NCBI RefSeq assembly: GCF_003050905.1
Contig: NZ_QAOT01000001.1
Reading direction: 5' to 3' (one strand)
Source: Cereibacter_A azotoformans
GTDB taxonomy: Bacteria > Pseudomonadota > Alphaproteobacteria > Rhodobacterales > Rhodobacteraceae
Length of the DNA stretch: 64,000 nucleotides
A model generated the notes under the pieces. It saw only the letters and a program-made list of their open reading frames with translations, did not search any database and was not told the origin of the DNA. Each line of letters opens with the position of its first letter. Positions within the stretch are counted from its first letter, which is position 1. Made by a program: the position numbers and the translations under genes. This document shows, piece after piece, positions 32,989 through 40,997 of the stretch.

Positions 32989-33188
32989 AACTCTACCGCT
33001 TCCTGACCGAAGACGACACGCAGGCCTTCTGCCACAAGGTGACCGCCGCTCTGAACAAGGGCTGGCACCTGCATGGTGGGCCCACCTACGCCTTCGACGC
33101 GGGCAAGGGCGTGATGCGCTGCGGTCAGGCGGTGGTGAAGGATGTTCCGGGCACCTACACGCCCGAGACCAAGCTGGGAGACCACTGA
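32985..33188 (+). CDS. DUF1737 domain-containing small protein
   Basis: A 67-residue protein, MKLYRFLTEDDTQAFCHKVT and LNKGWHLHGGPTYAFDAGKG, with the W-x-L-x-G-G-P-T pattern of DUF1737. No function is established. Its ATG overlaps the nnrU stop (ATGA) and its stop is immediately followed by the mch start with no gap. Such tight coupling suggests it acts with mesaconyl-CoA hydratase or is simply carried in the operon. Confidence 0.8.
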   Translation: MKLYRFLTEDDTQAFCHKVTAALNKGWHLHGGPTYAFDAGKGVMRCGQAVVKDVPGTYTPETKLGDH

Positions 33189-34220
33189 ATGAAGACCAAC
33201 GCGGGCCGTTTCTTCGAGGATTACCGGCTGGGCGAGACCATCGTCCATGCCGTGCCGCGCACCGTCTCGGGCGGCGAGCGGGCGCTGTATCACGCGCTCT
33301 ATCCGGCGCGTCATGCGCTTTATTCCTCGGATGAATTTGCCCGCGCCTGCGGCCTTCCCGCCGCTCCGGTCGATGATCTGGTGGCCTTCCATCTGGTGTT
33401 CGGCAAGACGGTGCCGGACATCAGCCTGAACGCCGTGGCGAACCTCGGCTATGCCGAGGGGCGCTGGCTGAAGCCGGTCTTTCCGGGCGACACCTTGCGC
33501 TCGGAAAGCACCGTCATCGGGCTGAAGGAGAATTCCAACGGCAAGTCCGGAGTGGTCTATGTCCGCACCCGCGGCCTGAACCAGCAGGGAGAGGCCGTGC
33601 TGGACTATGTCCGCTGGGTGATGGTGAGAAAGCGTGACGAGGCGGCGCCGGCACCCGAAGCCAACGTTCCGGCGCTCTCCAAGGCGGTTCCGGCGGCGGA
33701 TCTGGTGGTGCCGGAGGGGCTGGACTTCTCGCGCTACGATTTCACCCTTGCGGGCGAGCCGCACCGCTGGGGCGATTACGACATCGGCGAGCGGATTGAC
33801 CATGTCGATGGCGTCACGATCGAGGAGAGCGAGCACATGCTCGCCACCCGGCTCTGGCAGAACACCGCCAAGGTCCATTTCGACGCCACCAACCGCCCCG
33901 ACGGCAAGCGGCTGATCTACGGCGGCCATGTGATCTCGATGGCGCGGGCGCTGTCGTTCAACGGGCTTGCCAACGCGCAGATGATCGTGGCGCTGAACGC
34001 GGGCGCCCATGCCAACCCCTGCTTCGCCGGCGACACGGTGCGGGCCTGGTCGGAAGTTCTCGACAAGGCCGAGACCTCCGCCCCCGGCGTCGGCGCCCTG
34101 AGGCTGCGACTCGTGGCCGTGAAACATGGGGCAGAGCCCTTCGGCCTTCGGGATGAGGCCGGCAAATACCAGCCCGGCGTTCTGCTCGATCTCGACTACT
34201 GGGCGCTCGTCCCCCGCTGA
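33189..34220 (+). CDS. mch: Mesaconyl-CoA hydratase (beta-methylmalyl-CoA dehydratase)
   Basis: Reversibly hydrates mesaconyl-CoA to (2R,3S)-beta-methylmalyl-CoA in the ethylmalonyl-CoA pathway. It has 343 residues containing two MaoC/R-hydratase-like hot-dog domains. The N-terminal half is FFEDYRLGETIVHAVPRTVS ... WLKPVFPGDTLRSESTV. The C-terminal half is YDIGERIDHVDGVTIEESEH ... LIYGGHVISMARALSFNGLA, NPCFAGDTVRAWSEV. Both halves carry the FxGDTxR signature. It is the last gene of mcl2-nnrU-DUF1737-mch, ahead of a hairpin and the sdh promoter. The name rests on resemblance to the R. sphaeroides enzyme and on context. Confidence 0.9.
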   Translation: MKTNAGRFFEDYRLGETIVHAVPRTVSGGERALYHALYPARHALYSSDEFARACGLPAAPVDDLVAFHLVFGKTVPDISLNAVANLGYAEGRWLKPVFPGDTLRSESTVIGLKENSNGKSGVVYVRTRGLNQQGEAVLDYVRWVMVRKRDEAAPAPEANVPALSKAVPAADLVVPEGLDFSRYDFTLAGEPHRWGDYDIGERIDHVDGVTIEESEHMLATRLWQNTAKVHFDATNRPDGKRLIYGGHVISMARALSFNGLANAQMIVALNAGAHANPCFAGDTVRAWSEVLDKAETSAPGVGALRLRLVAVKHGAEPFGLRDEAGKYQPGVLLDLDYWALVPR

Positions 34221-34232
34221 GACGCCAGCGGG
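34213..34232 (+). terminator. Hairpin overlapping the mch stop codon
   Basis: CCCGCTG-AGACGC-CAGCGGG is a perfect 7-bp stem whose left arm includes the first bases of the TGA stop. There is no T-run. It separates mch from the sdh promoter. Confidence 0.45.
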
Positions 34233-34249
34233 CAATGGGCCCCGGACTG

Positions 34250-34292
34250 ATTGCGCAAACATGTGATCACGCCCCCGTTTTTTGTGATCACA
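34250..34292. promoter_or_regulatory. Paired GTGATCAC operator and TTGCGCAAAC element upstream of sdhC
   Basis: GTGATCAC at 34263-34270 and at 34284-34291 are 21 bp apart, as before sucC. The first reads TGTGATCACGCCC and the second TGTGATCACA, followed by ACTTTTTTTGATGCG. Directly upstream, TTGCGCAAAC (34251-34260; reverse complement GTTTGCGCAA) matches the TTTGCGC motif of sucC and mdh. The elements lie 145-185 bp before the sdhC start. Confidence 0.68.
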
Positions 34293-34435
34293 TGGCAGAC
34301 TTTTTTTGATGCGAGCCTGATTTTGAAGCACGGGGGAGGCACCGCCCCCGTGACTCGGACGAAAAAACCGCTATTGAGTGACACCAGCGAGACAGCCGCC
34401 CCTTCCGGCGGGGCCGGCCAGCGAAAGGCAACGAC

Positions 34436-34819
34436 ATGGCTGAAACGAAGCGGGTCGAGCGGCCCCTTTCCCCCCATCTCCAGATCTACCGGGTGCAGCT
34501 GACCTCGACGACCTCGATCTTCACCCGCATCACCGGGAACGGTCTGATCGTCGGCACGATGCTGGTGACCTGGTGGCTGCTGGCCGCCGCTCTCGGCCCC
34601 GAGCAGTTCGCCACCGCCGACGCGGTGCTGACCTCGTGGTTCGGAGACATCGTTCTGCTGCTGTCGGTCTGGGCGCTGTGGTATCACTACCTTGCGGGGC
34701 TGCGGCACCTCTACTGGGACACCGGCAAGGGGCTCGAGATCACCACCGCCGAGAAGCTCGGCTGGGCCTGCATCGGCGGCTCGCTGATCCTGACCCTGCT
34801 CACCGTCATCCTCATCTGA
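34436..34819 (+). CDS. sdhC: Succinate dehydrogenase cytochrome b556 subunit
   Basis: A 127-residue membrane anchor of complex II. VERPLSPHLQIYRVQLTSTTSIFTRITG is the conserved quinone-side N-terminus (SPHLQIY; S-x3-R). Three transmembrane helices follow, with WALWYHYLAGLRHLYWD carrying the haem-ligating His region. The ATG at 34436 follows AGCGAAAGGCAACGAC. It is the first gene of sdhC-sdhD-sdhA-(two lipoproteins)-sdhB, 11 bp before sdhD. Confidence 0.96.
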   Translation: MAETKRVERPLSPHLQIYRVQLTSTTSIFTRITGNGLIVGTMLVTWWLLAAALGPEQFATADAVLTSWFGDIVLLLSVWALWYHYLAGLRHLYWDTGKGLEITTAEKLGWACIGGSLILTLLTVILI

Positions 34820-34830
34820 AGGGGCACCCG

Positions 34831-35202
34831 ATGCGTTTCATCACCGCCCGCAAGCGCGCCGAGGGCATGGGCGCCGCCCACCACGGCACCGACCGCCACT
34901 GGTACATGATCGTCTCGGCGGTGGGTCTCGCGGTCCTGATCCCGATCTTCGTCTATGTCGTCGGCAATGCCATCGGCGAAGGCCGTGAGCGCGTGCTCGA
35001 GATCTTCTCGCATCCGTTCAACGCGATCCTGTCGGGACTGGTGCTGTTCTTCGGCATGCGCCACTTCGCCGAAGGTTCGACCATGATGATCGAGGACTAC
35101 TGGCAGGGCGTGCCGCGCCGCCTGCTGGTGATCTGCGCGCAATCCTTCGCCTATGGCGTGGCGGCGATCGGGCTGTTCGCCCTCGCCAAGATCGCCCTCT
35201 GA
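34831..35202 (+). CDS. sdhD: Succinate dehydrogenase hydrophobic membrane anchor subunit
   Basis: A 123-residue second anchor of complex II, with three helices: WYMIVSAVGLAVLIPIFVYVVG, FNAILSGLVLFFGMRHFAEG and LLVICAQSFAYGVAAIGLFALA. GMRHFAEGSTMMIEDYWQG includes the His-x-x-x-G and Asp-Tyr of the haem/quinone site. The ATG at 34831 follows GAAGGGGCACCCG. The open frame begins far upstream, overlapping sdhC, but only this start gives the family sequence. Confidence 0.95.
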   Translation: MRFITARKRAEGMGAAHHGTDRHWYMIVSAVGLAVLIPIFVYVVGNAIGEGRERVLEIFSHPFNAILSGLVLFFGMRHFAEGSTMMIEDYWQGVPRRLLVICAQSFAYGVAAIGLFALAKIAL

Positions 35203-35212
35203 GGATCAAGTA

Positions 35213-37015
35213 ATGGCTGCTTACACGTACGAGACGCATGACTACGACGTCGTGGTGGTGGGCGCCGGCGGTGCCGGCCTCCGCGCGACGCTGGGGATGG
35301 CCGAGCAGGGCCTGCGCACCGCCTGCGTCACCAAGGTTTTCCCGACCCGCAGCCATACGGTTGCGGCGCAGGGCGGCATCGCCGCCTCGCTCGCCAACAT
35401 GGGGCCGGACAGCTGGCAGTGGCACATGTACGACACCGTGAAAGGGTCGGACTGGCTGGGCGACACCGACGCGATGGAATATCTCGCGCGTGAGGCCCCG
35501 AAGGCGGTCTACGAGCTCGAGCATTACGGCGTGCCCTTCTCGCGCACCGAGGAAGGCAAGATCTACCAGCGCCCGTTCGGCGGCCACACGACCCAGTTCG
35601 GCGAAGGCCCGCCGGTGCAGCGCACCTGCGCCGCGGCGGACCGGACCGGCCACGCGATCCTGCACACGCTCTATGGCCAGTCGGTCAAGAACAACGCCGA
35701 GTTCTTCATCGAATATTTCGCGCTGGATCTCATCATCCAGGACGGCCGCTGCACCGGCGTCGTCGCTTGGCGGCTGGAAGACGGCACGATCCACGTCTTC
35801 AACGCCAAGCTCACGGTTCTGGCGACCGGCGGCTACGGCCGCGCATATTTCTCGGCCACCTCGGCCCACACCTGCACCGGCGACGGCGGCGGGATGGTGG
35901 CGCGGGCCGGCCTGCCGCTGCAGGACATGGAATTCGTCCAGTTCCACCCGACCGGCATCTACGGCTCGGGCTGCCTGATCACCGAGGGCGCGCGCGGCGA
36001 GGGCGGCTATCTCACGAACGCGAACGGCGAACGGTTCATGGAGCGCTACGCTCCGACCTACAAGGACCTCGCCAGCCGTGACGTGGTCAGCCGCTGCATG
36101 ACGCTGGAGATCCGCGAGGGCCGCGGCGTGGGTGAGCATGGCGACCACATCCACCTGCACCTGAACCACCTGCCGCCCGAGACGCTGGCGCTGCGCCTGC
36201 CCGGCATCTCGGAATCGGCGAAGATCTTTGCCGGCGTGGACGTTCACAAGGAACCAATCCCGGTCCTGCCGACTGTGCACTACAACATGGGCGGCATTCC
36301 GACCAACTACTGGGGCGAGGTTCTCGCCCCCATCGCGGACGATCCCGACCGCGTCTTCCCGGGCCTGATGGCGGTGGGCGAGGCCGGCTGCGCCTCGGTG
36401 CATGGCGCGAACCGGCTGGGCTCGAACTCGCTGATCGACCTCGTGGTGTTCGGCCGCGCCGCGGCGATCCGCGCGGGCCAGATCGTGAAACCGCACGAGT
36501 TCCACGCCGATGTGCCCAAGGCCCAGGTGGACGAGATCCTCGGCCGGTTCGACGACCTGCGCCACGCCAACGGCGCCATCCCGACCGCCGACCTGCGGCT
36601 CGAGATGCAGCGCACCATGCAGGCCGACGCCGCCGTGTTCCGCACCGACAAGACGCTGGCCGAAGGCGTCGAGAAGATGAAGGGGATCGCGGCCAAGCTC
36701 TCGGATCTCAAGGTCACCGACCGCAGCCTCATCTGGAACTCGGACCTGATGGAGACGCTGGAACTGACCAACCTGATGCCGAACGCGCTGGCCACGATCG
36801 TAGCGGCCGAGGCGCGCAAGGAAAGCCGCGGCGCCCACGCCCACGAGGACTGGCCGAACCGCGACGACGAGAACTGGCGCGTGCACAGCCTCGCCACGGT
36901 GAAGGGCAACGAGGTCACGCTCGCCTCCCGGCCGGTCCATCTCGACCCGCTGACCAAACAGTCCGAAGGCGGGATCGACCTGAAGAAGATCGCGCCCAAG
37001 GCGCGGGTCTATTGA
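35213..37015 (+). CDS. sdhA: Succinate dehydrogenase flavoprotein subunit
   Basis: A 600-residue FAD-containing catalytic subunit that oxidises succinate. It starts at ATG 35213 (MAAYTYETHDYDVVVVGAGG), with GAGGATCAAGTA upstream. The first part is the FAD fold. FPTRSHTVAAQGGIAA includes the covalently flavinylated His. EFVQFHPTGIYGSGCLITEGARGEGG is the active-site region with His and Arg, HYNMGGIPTNYWGEV a second substrate motif, and GANRLGSNSLIDLVVFGRAA the C-terminal FAD loop. Its stop (TTGATG) overlaps the start of a small lipoprotein gene. Confidence 0.97.
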   Translation: MAAYTYETHDYDVVVVGAGGAGLRATLGMAEQGLRTACVTKVFPTRSHTVAAQGGIAASLANMGPDSWQWHMYDTVKGSDWLGDTDAMEYLAREAPKAVYELEHYGVPFSRTEEGKIYQRPFGGHTTQFGEGPPVQRTCAAADRTGHAILHTLYGQSVKNNAEFFIEYFALDLIIQDGRCTGVVAWRLEDGTIHVFNAKLTVLATGGYGRAYFSATSAHTCTGDGGGMVARAGLPLQDMEFVQFHPTGIYGSGCLITEGARGEGGYLTNANGERFMERYAPTYKDLASRDVVSRCMTLEIREGRGVGEHGDHIHLHLNHLPPETLALRLPGISESAKIFAGVDVHKEPIPVLPTVHYNMGGIPTNYWGEVLAPIADDPDRVFPGLMAVGEAGCASVHGANRLGSNSLIDLVVFGRAAAIRAGQIVKPHEFHADVPKAQVDEILGRFDDLRHANGAIPTADLRLEMQRTMQADAAVFRTDKTLAEGVEKMKGIAAKLSDLKVTDRSLIWNSDLMETLELTNLMPNALATIVAAEARKESRGAHAHEDWPNRDDENWRVHSLATVKGNEVTLASRPVHLDPLTKQSEGGIDLKKIAPKARVY

Positions 37016-37335
37016 TGCGGGGCGCGGCTCTCGCCTCCTGCGCCCTCGCGCTCGCCGCCTGCAGTCCGCAGTCGGTGGCCGACAGCGTGGCGCGGCAGAC
37101 CGCGCGCACCGTCGTGCTGCCGGTGGTCGAGCAATACATGCCCGGCCCCGCCGCGCAGGGCGTCACCACCTGCATCATCGACAATGCCACGGCGCAGGAA
37201 CTCAGCGCCCTGTCCCGCGACGTGGGCGTGCGCGCCGGCACGACCACGGTGCAGAACGTGGTGACGATCGCCACCCGGCCGGACACGATCCGGTGCCTCC
37301 AGACGAGCGGCCTGCCGCTCCTGCCCGCGGTCTAG
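37015..37335 (+). CDS. Small lipoprotein between sdhA and sdhB (1)
   Basis: A 106-residue predicted lipoprotein. MRGAALASCALALAAC gives a lipobox with Cys16. The rest has no recognised domain: SVADSVARQTARTVVLPVVEQYMPGPAAQG, then TTCIIDNATAQEL and RPDTIRCLQTSGLPLLPAV with a Cys pair. The ATG overlaps the sdhA stop, so it is translationally coupled to complex II. Its position in the sdh operon, also known from other Rhodobacterales, suggests a conserved but undefined role; I cannot name a function. Confidence 0.8.
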   Translation: MRGAALASCALALAACSPQSVADSVARQTARTVVLPVVEQYMPGPAAQGVTTCIIDNATAQELSALSRDVGVRAGTTTVQNVVTIATRPDTIRCLQTSGLPLLPAV

Positions 37336-37338
37336 GCC

Positions 37339-37611
37339 ATGCAAAAGCCGCTGCTGCTCGTCTTGCTTCTCGCCGCCTGCGGACCCGTCACGGTCGAGCA
37401 GGCCGAGAGGGCCTGTGCCGAGCGCGCGCGCCTTGCCGAGGCCCCGCGCGGGTCGGTCGGGGTGGGCGCCGGCAGCGGCGGCATGGTCAGCAACGTCGAG
37501 CTGACCGTGACCTCGGACTATCTCATGGGCCGGGATCCCTCGGCCATCTACGACGCCTGCGTCTATCAGAAATCCGGCCAGCCCCCGACGCGGCCGCTCT
37601 ACTCCCGCTAA
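37339..37611 (+). CDS. Small lipoprotein between sdhA and sdhB (2)
   Basis: A 90-residue predicted lipoprotein. MQKPLLLVLLLAAC is a very short signal with Cys14. The mature part is ERACAERARLAEAPRGSVGV, GAGSGGMVSNVELTVTSDYL and YDACVYQKSGQPPTRPLYSR, with two further Cys. There is no recognised domain. The gap is 3 bp to the preceding lipoprotein and 18 bp to sdhB, so it is part of the same operon. It may be membrane-anchored in the periplasm; its role is unknown. Confidence 0.78.
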   Translation: MQKPLLLVLLLAACGPVTVEQAERACAERARLAEAPRGSVGVGAGSGGMVSNVELTVTSDYLMGRDPSAIYDACVYQKSGQPPTRPLYSR

Positions 37612-37629
37612 GACCGGAAGGGATGAACC

Positions 37630-38406
37630 ATGGTCCAGCTCACGCTCCCCAAGAACTCCAAGGTCCGCACCGGCAAGACCTGGCCGAAGCCCGAGGGCAG
37701 GAACGTCCGCAAGTTCATGATCTATCGCTGGGATCCCGACACGGGCGAGAACCCGCGGGTGGACACCTACTTCCTCGACATGGACAAGTGCGGCCCGATG
37801 GTTCTGGACGCGCTGATCAAGATCAAGAACGAGGTCGATCCCACGCTGACCTTCCGCCGCTCCTGCCGTGAGGGGATCTGCGGCTCCTGCGCGATGAACA
37901 TCGACGGGATCAACACGCTGGCCTGCATCTACGGTCTCGACGAGATCAAGGGCGACGTGAAGATCTACCCGCTGCCGCACATGCCGGTGATCAAGGACCT
38001 GATCCCCGACCTGTCGCTGTTCTACGCGCAGCACGCCTCGATCATGCCGTGGCTCGAGACCAAGACGGTCGAGCCCGCGAAGGAGTGGCGCCAGTCGGTC
38101 GAGGACCGGGCCAAGCTCGACGGGCTTTATGAATGCGTGATGTGCGCCTGCTGCTCGACCTCGTGCCCGAGCTACTGGTGGAACGGCGACCGCTACCTCG
38201 GGCCGGCGGCGCTGTTGCACGCCTATCGCTGGATCGTGGACAGCCGCGACGAGGCCACGCCCGAACGGCTCGACATGCTCGAGGATCCGTTCAAGCTCTA
38301 CCGCTGCCACACGATCATGAACTGCGCGAAGACCTGCCCCAAGGGCCTCAACCCGGCCAAGGCCATCGCCGAGATCAAGAAGATGATGGTCGAGCGCGTC
38401 ATCTGA
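37630..38406 (+). CDS. sdhB: Succinate dehydrogenase iron-sulfur subunit
   Basis: A 258-residue electron-transfer subunit of complex II. The N-terminal ferredoxin fold has the [2Fe-2S] cysteines in FRRSCREGICGSCAMNIDGI and NTLAC. The C-terminal half carries the [4Fe-4S] motif CVMCACCSTSCP and the [3Fe-4S] cysteines in RCHTIMNCAKTCPKGLNPAK. GGGATGAACC precedes the ATG at 37630. It is the last gene of the sdh operon, followed by a GC hairpin. Confidence 0.97.
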   Translation: MVQLTLPKNSKVRTGKTWPKPEGRNVRKFMIYRWDPDTGENPRVDTYFLDMDKCGPMVLDALIKIKNEVDPTLTFRRSCREGICGSCAMNIDGINTLACIYGLDEIKGDVKIYPLPHMPVIKDLIPDLSLFYAQHASIMPWLETKTVEPAKEWRQSVEDRAKLDGLYECVMCACCSTSCPSYWWNGDRYLGPAALLHAYRWIVDSRDEATPERLDMLEDPFKLYRCHTIMNCAKTCPKGLNPAKAIAEIKKMMVERVI

Positions 38407-38411
38407 CATCC

Positions 38412-38433
38412 GCGGCGCCCGAGAGGGCGCCGT
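38412..38433 (+). terminator. Terminator after sdhB
   Basis: CGGCGCCC-GAGA-GGGCGCCG forms an 8-bp stem with a GNRA-type tetraloop (core arms 38414-38420 and 38425-38431). It is followed by TTCGCCTTTCC, beginning about 6 nt after the sdhB stop. Confidence 0.7.
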
Positions 38434-38457
38434 TCGCCTTTCCGGCGGCCCGGGTCG

Positions 38458-38820
38458 CTAGTGCAGCGTGTGTCGGGCCATCAGTTCGTAGGTGGCGGCG
38501 TTCGGGCAGAAGCCGCAGTCGGCGGGCGCCAGCCGGTCGGCTTCGGCCAGACGGCACTGGCAGAGCCGCGTGCTGCCGCAGTGCCGGCACACCTCCAGCA
38601 GTTCCAGATAATCGGCATAGGCGTGCTGGACTTCCGCCGGGTCCAGCCCGAAGACCTGCGCCATCTGCAGCAGACGATCGCCCACATGTTCGGGCATGCG
38701 CGCGAACTGCTCCATCTGCCAGCGCGTGATGCCCAGATCCTCAAGATCGCGGTCGGTCATCGCGTGCACTTCCTGAAGCCGGTGCCAACGGTCGAAAAAA
38801 GCGCGAACTCGGTCCAGCAT
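38458..38820 (-). CDS. DUF6455 family small cysteine-rich protein
   Basis: A 120-residue protein. The N-terminal part is YjiS/DUF1127-like (MLDRVRAFFDRWHRLQEVHA, MTDRDLEDLGITRWQMEQFA). The C-terminal part holds CRHCGSTRLCQC and CGFCPNAATYELMA, a set of six or more Cys that could bind a metal. Function is unknown. An AGGGAG site stands 7 nt before the ATG at 38820, favouring it over in-frame starts upstream. It converges on sdhB. Confidence 0.72.
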   Translation of the reverse strand: MLDRVRAFFDRWHRLQEVHAMTDRDLEDLGITRWQMEQFARMPEHVGDRLLQMAQVFGLDPAEVQHAYADYLELLEVCRHCGSTRLCQCRLAEADRLAPADCGFCPNAATYELMARHTLH

Positions 38821-38914
38821 GGCCATTCTCCCTGGGTCTGATCCATTTCGTCGACCCACGAGTAACCTTTTACCCGCGCGCAAAACATGATCCCGGTCAA
38901 ATAAAGTGACCAAT

Positions 38915-39565
38915 TCAGCCGATCAGGTGTCGCAGCCCCTGCGTCACGTCCATGCGGACCGCCAGCCGCAGCCCCGGCTCATCCCCCGCCCGCAGCGCGG
39001 CCAGGATGCTGCGATGATGCTGCGGAGGCTCGTTCCTCCGCAGCCGTCCATAGAGCGCGCGCATGGTCGGGCCGAGCTGCAGCCAGACGGTCTCGGCCAT
39101 CGCGAGCATCGCGGGCGCCTGGGCCCGGAGGTAGAGTGTCCGGTGGAACTCGAGGTTGGTGCGGATGTAGGCCACGGCATCGCCCTTCACGACCGCCTCG
39201 GCATTGGCGGCGTTGATGGCGGCCAGCCGGTCGAGCAGCGCGAAATGGGCGCGGGGAAGGGCGCGAGCCGCGAGTTCGGGCTCGAGCAGGGCCCGGATCG
39301 CCGCCAGCTCTTCGATTCGCTCCGGGCTGGGGTCGGGTGTCGCCACCCGGCCCGACGATGAGAGCGACAGGGCACCTTCGGCCACGAGGCGCCGGACGGC
39401 CTCGCGCGCGGGGGTCATCGAGACCTCGAAACTGCGCGCGAGACCGCGCAGCGTGAGAGCCTGCCCCGGCGACAGTTCGCCATGCATCACCTGTGCCCTC
39501 AGGGCACGATAAAGCCTCTCATGGGCGGCGGCGGTCAGGTCTGAGGGGCGCGTCTGGGTCGGCAT
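38915..39565 (-). CDS. GntR family transcriptional regulator (FCD/FadR subfamily)
   Basis: A 216-residue regulator. The N-terminal winged helix is ERLYRALRAQVMHGELSPGQALTLRGLARSFEVSMTPAREAVRRLV, the signature of the FadR subfamily. An all-helical FCD ligand domain follows, with metal/ligand residues in TNLEFHRTLYLRAQ (Asn, His) and HHRSILAALRAGD (His). Ligands of this group are often carboxylic acids. The ATG is at 39565; a TTG at 39601 would overlap the protease stop by TTGA and is a real alternative. Its closeness to sdh makes it a candidate, no more, for the GTGATCAC operator. Confidence 0.85.
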   Translation of the reverse strand: MPTQTRPSDLTAAAHERLYRALRAQVMHGELSPGQALTLRGLARSFEVSMTPAREAVRRLVAEGALSLSSSGRVATPDPSPERIEELAAIRALLEPELAARALPRAHFALLDRLAAINAANAEAVVKGDAVAYIRTNLEFHRTLYLRAQAPAMLAMAETVWLQLGPTMRALYGRLRRNEPPQHHRSILAALRAGDEPGLRLAVRMDVTQGLRHLIG

Positions 39566-39597
39566 GTGCGCGAGCAAGCACTCCTGCCCGCCTGCGG

Positions 39598-40284
39598 TCA
39601 ATCCCCGAAGCGGAAGCCGTGCAGCGCCTGCCCATGCCGCCTCAGCCAGAGGCGGTGCGGGGCATAGTCGGGCATGAGCCGCGAGACCTCGGCCCAGAAG
39701 GCGGGCGAGTGATTCATCTGCGCCAGATGCGCCACCTCATGGGCCGCCACATAGTCGAGAACCGGCGGCGGCGCGAGAATCAGCCGCCACGAGAACATCA
39801 GGCAGCCGTCATGCGTGCACGACCCCCAGCGCGACCGCGTGTCGCGCAAGGTGAGGCGCGCATAAGAGCGTCCCAGTGTACGGGCATGGTGGTCGCAGGC
39901 CGCAGCGAGGCGCTCCCGCGCCAGCGCCTTGAGGAAGGCAGCCAGCCGCACCGGCGCCAGTGCGGGATCGCCGGGCACAAGAAGCGAATCATCCTCGATC
40001 CGAACGCAGCGCCCGCTTCCCGGCCGGACCAGAAGCTGTCGCCCCTCGACAGGCAGAAGCGTATCCAGCCCGACCGACGCCGTCCGGGGCACATCCAGCA
40101 GGGCGCGACGGATCCAGCCCTCCTGATCCCGGGCAAAGGCCAGCGCCTCGGCCTCTCTCGCCCGTGCAGGAACGGTCAGGGTGACGCGCCCGTCAAGCCG
40201 CGACACCCGCAGCGAAAAGCGCCGAGCCTGCGCCGACCGGCGCAGCGTGACCTCGACCGGAGGGGAACCGGGCAGAACGGGCAT
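39598..40284 (-). CDS. YgjP/SprT-like zinc metallopeptidase (M48, DUF45)
   Basis: A 228-residue protein. The N-terminal beta-rich part is VEVTLRRSAQARRFSLRVSRLDGRVTLTVP. The zinc site AAHEVAHLAQMNHSPAFW carries HExxH plus a downstream His, and RDTRSRWGSCTHDGCLMFSWRL precedes it, the standard DUF45 order. It is probably cytosolic; substrates are unknown. The ATG at 40284 has AGGAG 8 nt upstream, chosen over an in-frame ATG 45 bp earlier. It is upstream of, and possibly co-transcribed with, the GntR regulator. Confidence 0.87.
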   Translation of the reverse strand: MPVLPGSPPVEVTLRRSAQARRFSLRVSRLDGRVTLTVPARAREAEALAFARDQEGWIRRALLDVPRTASVGLDTLLPVEGRQLLVRPGSGRCVRIEDDSLLVPGDPALAPVRLAAFLKALARERLAAACDHHARTLGRSYARLTLRDTRSRWGSCTHDGCLMFSWRLILAPPPVLDYVAAHEVAHLAQMNHSPAFWAEVSRLMPDYAPHRLWLRRHGQALHGFRFGD

Positions 40285-40442
40285 GGAAAATCTCCTTCCG
40301 GGCGGCAGTCTAACGGGCGGCCGGTCCAAGAAAAAGCAGTGAAAATTCGGCGGAACCTGCGGGTGGAAAGGCTTTGACAGTCCCGGGGGCTTGTGGCATG
40401 GCTCCCCAATTCTGCAGCAGACAGCCTTGCAAGGGGATCACC

Positions 40443-40778
40443 ATGCCCAAGGAAGAATGGGGCACGAAGCGTGTCTGCCCGACGACGGGCAAGCGCTTCT
40501 ACGACCTCAACCGTTCACCCGTCGTCAGCCCCTATACCGGCGAGGTCGTGGATATCGAAAGCGCGCGCCGGAAGGCCGTGGCGGCCGTCATATCGCGCGT
40601 CGCGCCCGAGAAGGACGACGAACTGCTCGTGGACGACATCGACGGCGAAGATGACCTGCTCGACTCCGAAGCGACGGAAGATACGGATGTCGATGATGAC
40701 CTGCTCGAAGATGATTCGGACGACAACGTGTCGCTCGACGAACTGGCTGATGTGGCCGGCGACGACGAGGAAGGTTGA
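40443..40778 (+). CDS. TIGR02300 family acidic protein
   Basis: A 111-residue protein. The conserved N-terminus is MPKEEWGTKRVCPTTGKRFY DLNRSP, with VVSPYTGEVV, a small zinc-ribbon-like segment. From about residue 55 it is extremely acidic (runs of Asp/Glu such as DDDLLEDDSDDNVSLDEL). This matches the alphaproteobacterial TIGR02300 family of unknown function. AAGGGGATCACC precedes the ATG at 40443. It lies 118 bp upstream of tRNA-Ala. Confidence 0.85.
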   Translation: MPKEEWGTKRVCPTTGKRFYDLNRSPVVSPYTGEVVDIESARRKAVAAVISRVAPEKDDELLVDDIDGEDDLLDSEATEDTDVDDDLLEDDSDDNVSLDELADVAGDDEEG

Positions 40779-40896
40779 GAGCAGCGGAAGGCGATTTTTC
40801 CTCTTGCGCCTTCCGTCGTGAGACACTAGACAGCCCGAGCGAACCGGAAGCGGATCGCAAAGCCCAAGCGGATCGGCAACGGTCCGCACCTCCGGT

Positions 40897-40972
<76 letters not shown>

Positions 40973-40997
40973 AAAATACAGAAAGCTCGGGTCGCAA

